Positions 52,801 through 60,157 of a DNA stretch of 64,000 nucleotides are shown in pieces. The notes beneath the pieces are model-generated. The model had not been told where the DNA came from and made no database searches. It was given only the letters and a program-made list of their open reading frames with translations. The DNA is from Thermoplasmatota archaeon (GTDB lineage: Archaea > Thermoplasmatota > Thermoplasmata > UBA10834), in the NCBI GenBank assembly GCA_018818785.1, contig JAHIRF010000008.1:149121-213120 (forward strand), in the 5' to 3' direction. The translations under genes and the position numbers were made by a program. Each line of letters opens with the position of its first letter. The first letter of the stretch is position 1.

Positions 52801-53508
52801 GCTGTCAACGAGATCGCGTTGCTGAACGATCTGATGACCCATGACATCAACAACTTCAACCAGGGCATAATGGGCTATATCGAGTTGTTACTTCAGGACA
52901 GGCGCCTGGAGGATGGTCCACGCAGATATGCAGATAAGGCGTTGGTGCAGGTGAGGAACAACGCACGTATCATAGACAACATACGCAAGTTGTCCAAGGT
53001 CCGGGCGATGGCCGATAAGGACTTCGTGCAATGGGATCTGTACGATCCAATCGCCAACGCGGTAGATGTCTTGAATAAGTCATTCTCCGACCGGACGGTG
53101 ACGGTGGCGTCATCGGTTCCGAAGGGCGAGCATTATGTGATGGCGAATCAATTTATTACAGATCTGTTCCAGAACATCATATCGAATGCTGTCAAGTTCG
53201 ACAGCGCGAAATCGGTCCACGTCGATATCATGGTATCGGATGCGACCGATGCGAAGGGGGCCTTCTGGGTGATATCGGTCATCGACAGAGGTCGCGGTAT
53301 CTCGGATGAACGGAAGAAGACCGTGTTCGAAAGGTTCGCCACGGGCAGTACCGGTGTGAAAGGGTTCGGACTCGGCCTATCGATCGTTAGCACCATCGTA
53401 GAGAAGTTCCAGGGTAGGATATGGGTCGAGGACAGAGTCCCTGGCGATTTCTCGAATGGCACGGTCTTCAAGATCATGCTTCCAAAGGCTCGACCTCGGG
53501 AGAAGTGA
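49900..53508 (+). CDS. Soluble PAS-GAF sensor histidine kinase
   Basis: The 1202-residue protein has two PAS domains (about 20-125 and 132-248), a short coiled coil, and four GAF or GAF-like domains (about 290-436, 445-600, 620-769 and 787-964). A kinase core with His981 in THDINNFNQG follows, then an ATPase domain (N box FQNIISNAVKFD, G1 IDRGRGIS, G2 GFGLGLS). No membrane segment is seen, so it senses cytoplasmic signals. No response regulator is nearby. The frame extends to 49840, but TTTATTG at 49834 looks like a TATA element, so the ATG at 49900 after AGGGTGA is preferred. Confidence 0.9.
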   Translation: MRSSIDTLKHEKPAGSFEHRLSLLEAYPGRVSVVREDRTVVFMSKALRDSYGDLVGKKCYETALGSEDVCKGCPVAQNWDASNFPHSRTTKEPDGTTYELTTTRYEDDETGEVYYFSFERDITVQVEQERYLRSLAASLDQMAEAVAVADADGRIVYSNKFFETVTGYSRDRLSKLNIITMEEHIESEGLVRQILKDSLGHGWSGEMTIDRGGNGPSIIHVETKPVKTPEGTAIGIVGLFRDITRERCEKVELEKYKSQLEKKMEARTAELARRVNQLTTINKISRVVTSILDPDDLIKEFAKSIASGFGYQHVVIMMMDKDRGELHFNAGEGSKIRQVHRDITIKLKEGIIGHAAFFGETLVTGDVDSDPRYLSKDISTTKSELAIPIVFRGDLIGILDIQSDAKDAFTRNDVTLLEMLADILATSIINARTFTESKEREQALTILDRISRQISFRREPAVILDQVARDAVSLLKGEKALVGLKEEGTECLRWLASCNVETSMLDKLEFNSDRGVTGRAMSQLKTEVVNNYLLDSDARPRDAQLFNIKSIVSAPLIIEGRGIGVINVYNKQDGAKFTKSDALFLSSLADHAAIALENSNLMTSLNQRVRSQLALLETAFLMQRQIDSSGIYEYVAEKLREVIWYDALTFYRLDAENELVVPVLAIGPYTDEVMSDIFPIGTGVTGQVAQTGKAEVINDAISDSRAVQVEGTPLDEEAILAIPLKGRERVIGVLTVYRQGGKVFTSSEFEIAQLFANQATVAVENAELYKTEESLLNESKKKIEQMSSVLELTTSVMYMDSLDTLLRRLANATVRSFGFKRASVSLLEPDKNVFVNCALAGYPEWVSVGEHMPAEEVLEDMKDEFRVGETSYYVPYEKQEYGIEKFDFIAHPELASKPRESEDAWHERDILMLALKDRSGRLTGYMLVDEPADMKVPTKEQIEFLEILSGIASIAVENSRLFEKQVFAVNEIALLNDLMTHDINNFNQGIMGYIELLLQDRRLEDGPRRYADKALVQVRNNARIIDNIRKLSKVRAMADKDFVQWDLYDPIANAVDVLNKSFSDRTVTVASSVPKGEHYVMANQFITDLFQNIISNAVKFDSAKSVHVDIMVSDATDAKGAFWVISVIDRGRGISDERKKTVFERFATGSTGVKGFGLGLSIVSTIVEKFQGRIWVEDRVPGDFSNGTVFKIMLPKARPREK

Positions 53509-53530
53509 ATCAGCGCTGCCGGATCCCGAT

Positions 53531-55141
53531 CTACATCTTCCTCTTCTTCGAGAACTCCAGGGCGGCTTTGACCAGGCCGAAATGCATGTGCGCCGGTTTC
53601 TGAGGTCTCGACTTGAACTCTGGGTGGAACTGGGATCCCATGAAGAACGGATGTCCATCGAGTTCGAATATCTCCATCCTTTTACCATCGGGGGATCTTC
53701 CAGTGTACTTGAGCCCGCTCTCCTGTATCCTGTCGATGTAGTGCGGGTTGACCTCGTACCTATGCCTGTGTCTCTCCGAGATCTCGTTCGATCCATACAT
53801 TTTCTCTGCTTTCGATCCCTTCTCTATCACGATCGCCTGCGCTCCCAATCTCATGGTCGCGCCCATCCTTGTCACATTCTTCTGCTCGGGAAGGATGTCG
53901 ATTACTGGATGTGATGTGTGTGAGTCGAACTCAGTGCTGTTCGCGTCGTGCATCTGAAGGACGTTCCTCGAGAACTCGACCGTGGCGAGCTGGAATCCGA
54001 GGCATACCCCAAGGAACGGAACCTTGTTCATCCTGGCGTGCTTGATCGCCTCAATCTTGCCCTCGGCACCTCTCGAGCCGAACCCTCCGGGGATGAGAAC
54101 GCCATCTGCATCGTCCAGAAACTTCTTGGGGTTATCCTTCTCGATATCCTCCGCTTCAAGTCTGATGAAGGTTACTTTCGTATCGAGTTCGGCCCCTGCA
54201 TGTGCCAATGCCTCGTAATGGCTCATGTACGAATCGTATTGGTCCATGTACTTTCCCACGAGCGCGATCTTGACCTCGTGCTTGGGGTTCATCACCTTGT
54301 TCAGGAACTTCTTCCATTCCTTGAGCCCGTCCTTGGGCACATTGATGTTCATCCGCTTCATCAGATAATCCGGAAGCCCCTGTTCATCCAGGAATATCGG
54401 GACCTGGTAGATCGATTTCGCATCGGGGGCGCTAACGACGGCTTCCAAAGGGACATCGCAGAACAGGGCTATCTTCTTCCTCGCACTATCCTCAAGCGGC
54501 CGTTCGCACCTCGCGACGATCACATCGGGCTGTATCCCGAGTCCTCTGAGCTCTCTGACTGAGTGCTGGGTCGGTTTAGTCTTCTGCTCCTTCAACGACC
54601 CCAACGTCGGGACGAGGGTGGTGTGTACGAACAGAATGTTCTCGTGTCCCATCTCGGAGTGCATCTGCCTCATGGCCTCCAGGAACGGCATGGACTCGAT
54701 GTCACCGACGGTGCCTCCAAGCTCGACTATGACCACCTCCGCACCGGACTTGATACCGACATTGGATATCATCGATTTGATCTCGTTCGTTATGTGCGGG
54801 ATTATCTGCACGGTCTTTCCTAGGAAGTGGCCATCCCTCTCCTTCTCGATCACATTGCCATAGACCTTCCCCGTGGTCATGACGTGGTCGCTGGTGAGGC
54901 TGGCATCCATGAAACGTTCATAATTGCCGAGGTCGAGATCGGCTTCTCCCCCATCATCGAGGACGAAGACCTCTCCATGTTCGAACGGGTTGAGTGTCCC
55001 CGCATCGGAGTTGAGATACGGGTCGATCTTCATCGCAGTGACGTTGACACCCCGTGCTCTCAGAACGCATCCGATGGACGACGATGTGATGCCCTTTCCG
55101 AGGCCAGACAAAACTCCGCCCGTGACAATAATACACTTCAT
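53531..55141 (-). CDS. pyrG: CTP synthase
   Basis: The 536-residue protein has the synthetase domain (IIVTGGVLSGLGKGITSSSIG, MKIDPYLNSDAGTLNPFEHGEV) and the glutaminase domain with Cys nucleophile in PFLGVCLGFQ and a late HPEFKSRP. It aminates UTP to CTP. It lies after the hydrogenase cluster with a 154-base gap. Confidence 0.97.
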   Translation of the reverse strand: MKCIIVTGGVLSGLGKGITSSSIGCVLRARGVNVTAMKIDPYLNSDAGTLNPFEHGEVFVLDDGGEADLDLGNYERFMDASLTSDHVMTTGKVYGNVIEKERDGHFLGKTVQIIPHITNEIKSMISNVGIKSGAEVVIVELGGTVGDIESMPFLEAMRQMHSEMGHENILFVHTTLVPTLGSLKEQKTKPTQHSVRELRGLGIQPDVIVARCERPLEDSARKKIALFCDVPLEAVVSAPDAKSIYQVPIFLDEQGLPDYLMKRMNINVPKDGLKEWKKFLNKVMNPKHEVKIALVGKYMDQYDSYMSHYEALAHAGAELDTKVTFIRLEAEDIEKDNPKKFLDDADGVLIPGGFGSRGAEGKIEAIKHARMNKVPFLGVCLGFQLATVEFSRNVLQMHDANSTEFDSHTSHPVIDILPEQKNVTRMGATMRLGAQAIVIEKGSKAEKMYGSNEISERHRHRYEVNPHYIDRIQESGLKYTGRSPDGKRMEIFELDGHPFFMGSQFHPEFKSRPQKPAHMHFGLVKAALEFSKKRKM

Positions 55142-55295
55142 CTTAACTCACGGGATACGGAGAACAGTTCGGACCAACTTAAAGATTTGCTACGACTTCC
55201 GATGGGGTCACCAGGCATATCTGTCCCTTGGGATGCGGACTGTATCGTACGTGTGGTATCTATCAGGTGCATCTTCATTGATCGATGGATATGAA

Positions 55296-55808
55296 TCAGT
55301 TCATCAGCTTCATGAGGCTGCCGAGTGCACCAGTTACCGCAGCGATCGCTTCCGCGACCGGCTGCGATACCTCTCCTCGGAACTCGATCGTGCCGGGTTG
55401 AATGCCTATGACTGCGACCCTCTTGCCCGCCTTGGCCAGCACTGATGACAGGAGCGCGACAGCGACCCTGTGCGTGGTGATCTCCCTTTCCTGTATCTCT
55501 TCCCTCATGATCACGCGGATGGTACCGGGCTCTGATTTGAGTGCAGCCGCATCGACGAAGAATACAGTCGCGTCCTCGTCCTTCTCGGAGATGTCCAGGA
55601 CAGTGCCCTCTACTCCGTCGTGCTCTGAAAATGAATAGGCTGGAAAGAGTTTCTTCAAGGCCTCGGCCACGAGCACGCCCGCACCGTCATCGGCCTTGTC
55701 CAGGTATCCCAGGCCAAGGACATAGACACGCCCCTTGCCCGCGATCTCTTCGAGACAGCGCCTCAGATCCTCTTCAGATTCACAAGGTGTGTCGCACAGC
55801 TTATGCAT
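55296..55808 (-). CDS. [NiFe] hydrogenase maturation protease
   Basis: The 170-residue protein has the protease pattern VLGLGYLDKADDGAGV (canonical G-x-G-N-x4-DDG-x-G, here with Tyr in place of Asn) and a later HDGVEGT. It clips the C-terminal tail of the large subunit after nickel insertion; the tail of HydA (seven residues after DPCISCATH) is its likely substrate. It overlaps the end of hydA by 46 bases. Confidence 0.9.
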   Translation of the reverse strand: MHKLCDTPCESEEDLRRCLEEIAGKGRVYVLGLGYLDKADDGAGVLVAEALKKLFPAYSFSEHDGVEGTVLDISEKDEDATVFFVDAAALKSEPGTIRVIMREEIQEREITTHRVAVALLSSVLAKAGKRVAVIGIQPGTIEFRGEVSQPVAEAIAAVTGALGSLMKLMN

Positions 55809-57055
55809 GGATCGTACGCCCTCGCTACCATCTCTAGGCCAAGTCTGACCTCGGCATCGCTCTTGTCGTCCGCGAGCATCCTCTCGGCCGTGACCTTCAT
55901 GTGCAGCTCTATGTCATCGAGGTTCTGCGCGGTGGGTGTGATGATGTCCGCGACATCGATCAGACCGTCCTTGATCTCGTAGTGGTGGTATAGCGTACCG
56001 CGAGGAGCTTCGACCGCCCCTGTACCAGATCCAGTCTGCCTCGTAGGCTGCTCTATCGCCGGGTCGGCCAGAGCTGCGACCTGGTCGCATGCCTCGGGTA
56101 GGTGCTCCATCGACCATAGCATCTCGATGGCCTGGGCGAGGTTGTTGTACAGCGGGTTCACGAGCCACTTGTCGTTGAAGTGTTCCTTGAAGAGATCCGC
56201 AGCTTGCCCGTCGAGCCTCTTGCCCATGTTGACCATCCTGGCGTTAGCTCCGACCGTGAATGGCTTCTCGTTGAACAGCGACCTCTTGGCGAACGAGTGC
56301 GGGACGACGCGCTCATTCGTGAGCTTCTTGTAATCCTCTGCGCTCGTTTCCTTGCCGTTCGATATGAGGATGGTGTCTCCGTGGTATCCGTACTTCTTCT
56401 TCGGAGCGTTCACGGACATGAAGACCATCTTCTCGGATTCCGGGTACTCGGGGTACTCGACCACGGTTGCGAATAGCTCGACAGCCCTTACCGCGTCGGG
56501 CACGAGCTCGCGGGACCTCAGCTTGATCTCTTCGAGCGACTTCTTGCTCGGGTACTTGCCGAATCCTCCGATGATCGGGTTCTCACCGTGCACGATCCTT
56601 CCACTGGTGACCGCCATGACATGGTTACCGAACTTCTTCAGACGCAGCGCACGCTTGACATCGTCACCGAAGTCGTTCAACATGGCGATCGCGGACGGAT
56701 ATCCGAGGAAGTCGGGCAGTGCCAGGAGGAACGTGTGAAGCGAGTTGCTCTCGACGTTCTCTCCGAGCATCATCAGCTCCCTCGTGAGCTGCGCCTTCTC
56801 TGGCGGCGTTATGCCGAGCGCTTTCTCAAGGCCGCGGATCGCGGCGAACTTGTGAGATAGGGTGCATATGGCGCATATCCTCGGCACCACGTTCAGATCG
56901 TCAGCCGGTGTCATGCCACGTACCAGCTGCTCTATGAGCCTCGGGCCCTCGTGGACATCCAATGTGACGCTCTTTACCTTCTTGCCTTCGAGTGTGACGG
57001 TTATGCCACCGTCTCCCTCGACCCTTGCGAGTGCTGGAACGTTAAGCTCCCTCAT
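55763..57055 (-). CDS. hydA: [NiFe] hydrogenase large (alpha) subunit, group 3b type
   Basis: The 430-residue protein carries the two nickel-binding motifs: L1 RICAICTLSH (Cys61, Cys64, His68) and L2 DPCISCATH (415-423). Seven residues after L2 would be removed on maturation. With HydD, HydG and HydB it forms a soluble NAD(P)-linked sulfhydrogenase that can oxidise or produce H2. L1 has Ala in place of the usual Gly between the cysteines. Confidence 0.92.
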   Translation of the reverse strand: MRELNVPALARVEGDGGITVTLEGKKVKSVTLDVHEGPRLIEQLVRGMTPADDLNVVPRICAICTLSHKFAAIRGLEKALGITPPEKAQLTRELMMLGENVESNSLHTFLLALPDFLGYPSAIAMLNDFGDDVKRALRLKKFGNHVMAVTSGRIVHGENPIIGGFGKYPSKKSLEEIKLRSRELVPDAVRAVELFATVVEYPEYPESEKMVFMSVNAPKKKYGYHGDTILISNGKETSAEDYKKLTNERVVPHSFAKRSLFNEKPFTVGANARMVNMGKRLDGQAADLFKEHFNDKWLVNPLYNNLAQAIEMLWSMEHLPEACDQVAALADPAIEQPTRQTGSGTGAVEAPRGTLYHHYEIKDGLIDVADIITPTAQNLDDIELHMKVTAERMLADDKSDAEVRLGLEMVARAYDPCISCATHLVNLKRI

Positions 57056-57849
57056 TTCTTAGCCCCCTTCTTCTTCTCGAGGTCCTTGACAAGCTCGACG
57101 ACACCAGACCCGCCGAACTTCCTGATCTTCGTGATGATCTCATTCGGATCGTACCCCTTCTCCTTGAGCAGGTTGTATTCCGAAGTCACATTCAGATCGT
57201 CAGTCGGTCCCCAACAGCCAACGCATGGTATGTTGTGAGACGGACATACCGCGCCACATCCTCCCTTCGTGAGTGGGCCTGCGCAGAACTTACCTTCGTT
57301 GAGCAGGCAGATGTTCTCCTTCCACTTACACTCCAGGCATACGGGTGACTTCAGCAGGTACGGGTGTTTGCCAGCGACCAGTTTCGATACTGATTTCAAG
57401 AACTCCATCTTATCTATCGGGCATCCCGGGATCTTCATGTCCACCTTGACGAACGCGTCCAGTGGCTGCGCCTCGAACGCCTTGGATATAGTGATCTTGG
57501 CGTTGCCATAGACCTTCTTGTAGCGCTCCTCGAAGCCGCCATCGCCGAGCTTCATCGCCTGGGGTCCTCCCCAGCAGGCGCATGTGCCGATCGCGATGAG
57601 TATCTTGGCCCGCCCTCTGATATCCTTCAGATGCTTCAGCTGCGCCTCGGTGGATATCGATCCCTCGACGAGCGCGACGTCCATCTCTCCCTCGTGGTTG
57701 TCGCTCTTCGCCATCACGAACGAGCGTATCTCGGTCGCGCCGAAGATATCCACCAGCTGATCCTCGCAGTTGAGTATCATGAGCTGGTCGCCCGCGCAAC
57801 CCGTGAATCCGTATACTCCGATCTTAGGCGATGATTTTGTCACTGACAC
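57052..57849 (-). CDS. hydD: [NiFe] hydrogenase small (delta) subunit
   Basis: The 265-residue protein has the small-subunit cluster ligands: GFTGCAGDQ, GTCACWGG and PGCPIDK (proximal cluster), and CLEC, CLLNEGKFC, CGAVC and CVGCWG (medial and distal clusters). It passes electrons from HydA to HydG. It overlaps hydG by 26 bases and hydA by four. Confidence 0.93.
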   Translation of the reverse strand: MSVTKSSPKIGVYGFTGCAGDQLMILNCEDQLVDIFGATEIRSFVMAKSDNHEGEMDVALVEGSISTEAQLKHLKDIRGRAKILIAIGTCACWGGPQAMKLGDGGFEERYKKVYGNAKITISKAFEAQPLDAFVKVDMKIPGCPIDKMEFLKSVSKLVAGKHPYLLKSPVCLECKWKENICLLNEGKFCAGPLTKGGCGAVCPSHNIPCVGCWGPTDDLNVTSEYNLLKEKGYDPNEIITKIRKFGGSGVVELVKDLEKKKGAKK

Positions 57850-58726
57850 CCCTCCCTATGAGCTCCTTCATGTGGAGCACGTCCCAGTAGGTGAATATAG
57901 GACCGTCGATGCAAGTGTACAGATATTCTATTGCACAGTGCCCGCACTTGCCGATCCCGCACTTCATCCTCCTCTCAAGGGTCATCACAATCTGGTGCTT
58001 CGGTATGCCGAGCTTCACCAGGTTCTCCATCACGAACTTGTACATGATAGGCGGACCGCAAACGGCCGCGTATGTGTTCTTCGCGTCGACCGGTCCGAGG
58101 TCCTTGAACAGGGTCGTGATCAATCCGACCTTCTCGGTCCACTTGCCCGTGTCGTCCTTGTCCACGGTGAGGAGACAGTTCAGGTCCTCCCGCTCCTTCA
58201 GCTGGAAGAACTCCTCCCTGAAGAGCATCTCTCCCGGGTTCTTCGCGCCGTGCAGATAGGTCACCTTGCCGAACTTGTCCCTGTTATCCAAGATGTAAAG
58301 GAGCAGCGACCTCAACGGAGCGACTCCCATACCTCCAGCGACGATCATGATGTCCTTGCCTTCCATCTTCTCGATAGGGAAGGTGTTGCCGTACGGCCCC
58401 CTTATCCCGATCGTCTGGTTCTCCTTCAGTCCGAAGAGGGATTCCGTCAGGGTTCCCGTCTTCCTTATGCAGAACTCCAGGAGCCCCGGCCTCGACGGCG
58501 TGGACGATATGCAGAACGGTGCCTCACCCTCTCCAGGAACGGAGAGCATGACGAACTGCCCAGGAAGATAACTCATCTTCAACGCCTCATCCACATCCAC
58601 GGGCCTCACCTGGAAGAAATTCACATCGCTGGTCAACGGGTACTTGCGGACGATCCGCCACATGTCCGGCTGGTAGGGGTTCTCATCGACCTCCCTGTCG
58701 TCCAGCACCACGCACAGTCTCTTCAC
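57824..58726 (-). CDS. hydG: Hydrogenase gamma subunit, FAD/NAD(P)-binding diaphorase
   Basis: The 300-residue protein has a flavin-binding domain (about 1-100: PGQFVMLSVPGEGEAPFCI), an NAD(P)-binding domain (IVAGGMGVAPLRSLL) and a C-terminal [2Fe-2S] cluster (CGIGKCGHC). It exchanges electrons with NAD(P)H. The GTG at 58726 overlaps the hydB stop (GTGA); the frame extends into hydB. Confidence 0.93.
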   Translation of the reverse strand: MKRLCVVLDDREVDENPYQPDMWRIVRKYPLTSDVNFFQVRPVDVDEALKMSYLPGQFVMLSVPGEGEAPFCISSTPSRPGLLEFCIRKTGTLTESLFGLKENQTIGIRGPYGNTFPIEKMEGKDIMIVAGGMGVAPLRSLLLYILDNRDKFGKVTYLHGAKNPGEMLFREEFFQLKEREDLNCLLTVDKDDTGKWTEKVGLITTLFKDLGPVDAKNTYAAVCGPPIMYKFVMENLVKLGIPKHQIVMTLERRMKCGIGKCGHCAIEYLYTCIDGPIFTYWDVLHMKELIGRGVSDKIIA

Positions 58727-59748
58727 TTGCCCACCTCCTGTTCCTTCAACGCCTGCGAAACCGTCTCGACATTGATGTCTACCGGGCAGGTCGAGACGCA
58801 TCTTCCGCAGCCAACGCAGGCCGGCTTCCCGAACTCGCCGATGTATGCCTGCAGTTTGTGAGTGTACCAGAGCCTCAGTCTGTCGGCTCTCTTGTCCCTG
58901 AAGTTATGTCCGCCCGCGACGAGCGAATACTCCCTGAACATGCAGCTATCCCAGGACCGTTCCCTCGTTCCTTCCGCGGTCCCGAGTTCGACCTCGTCGA
59001 CCACGTTGAAGCAGTTGCAGGTCGGGCAGACCATGGAGCACTGTCCGCATGACAGGCACTTCTCCCCCAGCTCTTCCCATATCGGGCTGCTGTAGGCGAG
59101 CTCGAATATGTCTGGCATGCCGGTGAAGTCCACCTTCGCCTTGAACTGGGAGTTCTTCCACTTCCTATATTCAGTGTAATTGAGGATATCGTCCTTGCTC
59201 AGGTCCCGGCTGAACAGCTCTGGCCTCATCCTGATGAGGTCGTGGCCCCTGCTGGAGCCGACCCAGACCAGATAGAACATCTTGAGGTCCGTGAAGAACA
59301 GATCGAAACCCTCAGCAACGAAATCGGTGTTCGTCGCGAAGCACATGCACTTCTCATCCGGAATGCAGCTGTGGCCCAAGAGTATGGTTTTCTCCCTGCG
59401 CTCGGCGTAGTACGGGTCCTTGTAAGTCTCCAGGAAGAGCTTGTCCATGATCAAGATCCCGTGTACGTCGCATGGGTGCAGACCGAACAGAATCTTCTTC
59501 GAGACATCGCCCGTCCTCTCGACGAACCCTTCCTCGTCAAAGTCGAACATTGTGAACTTTGGCGGGTATAGGAACTTCTTCGGCGGGATGACCGTCCTGG
59601 TCGCCTTCAGATCCATCTGGGAGAGCGATTCGACCTTCGCGTAGGTCGTCTTGCCGCCCTTGCTCGTAGGACCCCATAGCTCCCCCCATTCCTTGGCGCT
59701 CTCGAGGAAAGCGGGAAGGTCCTCTTTCTTCATCTTCAAAATCATCAT
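58723..59748 (-). CDS. hydB: Hydrogenase beta subunit, iron-sulfur protein
   Basis: The 341-residue protein has two C-terminal [4Fe-4S] cluster motifs, CLSCGQCSMVCPTC and CVGCGRCVSTCP, and an N-terminal domain of the sulfhydrogenase beta type (LFGLHPCDVHGILIMD, LGHSCIPDEKC). It is the first gene of the operon, and a strong TATA box lies about 105 bases upstream. It may handle polysulfide or ferredoxin in addition to NAD(P)H. Confidence 0.93.
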   Translation of the reverse strand: MMILKMKKEDLPAFLESAKEWGELWGPTSKGGKTTYAKVESLSQMDLKATRTVIPPKKFLYPPKFTMFDFDEEGFVERTGDVSKKILFGLHPCDVHGILIMDKLFLETYKDPYYAERREKTILLGHSCIPDEKCMCFATNTDFVAEGFDLFFTDLKMFYLVWVGSSRGHDLIRMRPELFSRDLSKDDILNYTEYRKWKNSQFKAKVDFTGMPDIFELAYSSPIWEELGEKCLSCGQCSMVCPTCNCFNVVDEVELGTAEGTRERSWDSCMFREYSLVAGGHNFRDKRADRLRLWYTHKLQAYIGEFGKPACVGCGRCVSTCPVDINVETVSQALKEQEVGK

Positions 59749-59852
59749 GGTATCTCTTCCCTAGCTCGGAGTATCACCCTATCTCAACACAGGCGCATGC
59801 AAAAGACTGCCAGACCTGTGGATAAGTCGTGTAGTTGGGAGTATCGAGCCGT

Positions 59853-59863
59853 GGTATAAAAAC
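59853..59863 (-). promoter_or_regulatory. TATA box of the hydrogenase operon
   Basis: The minus strand reads GTTTTTATACC. A start near 59830 would give a leader of about 80 bases to the hydB ATG. Confidence 0.55.
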
Positions 59864-59940
59864 ATTCGGAACGGGCACCGAAAAACGGTTGAATTCGCGG
59901 GTGGTCTCATCGATTTTTATTCAATATGAATGGCTATGCG

Positions 59941-59989
59941 AATGATGAGCATTCTATAGTAGTGGTGATACGATTCGCTCCTCATCATT
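59941..59989. repeat. Widely spaced inverted repeat
   Basis: AATGATGAG (59941-59949) and CTCATCATT (59981-59989) are perfect 9-bp arms with 31 bases between them. The spacing fits paired operator half-sites as well as a weak hairpin. Confidence 0.4.
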
Positions 59990-60028
59990 AATCCATCGCA
60001 CATGTACACACAGAAAGGGCAGGGGCTA

Positions 60029-60038
60029 GTAAGCTTAC
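60029..60038. promoter_or_regulatory. Perfect palindrome upstream of the Kelch gene
   Basis: GTAAGCTTAC is a perfect 10-base palindrome about 26 bases upstream of a TATA-like TTTTTAAA at 60064-60071. The position suits an activator or repressor site. Confidence 0.35.
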
Positions 60039-60157
60039 ATTTAGAAATCGCTATTTCGCAGAGTTTTTAAACTGTTCGGGTAATATTGAATGGACCGTGA
60101 TGGTCTTAGAAAGGGATGCACTCAATGGATATTGGGTGGATCAAAGAGGTTGAAAAG

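Larger units (their letters stand above)
59749..60157. other. Control region between the hydrogenase and Kelch genes
   Basis: About 410 bases with no credible gene. It holds the hydrogenase TATA box, a 9-bp inverted repeat with wide spacing, a 10-base perfect palindrome and a TATA-like element for the Kelch gene. Confidence 0.6.
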
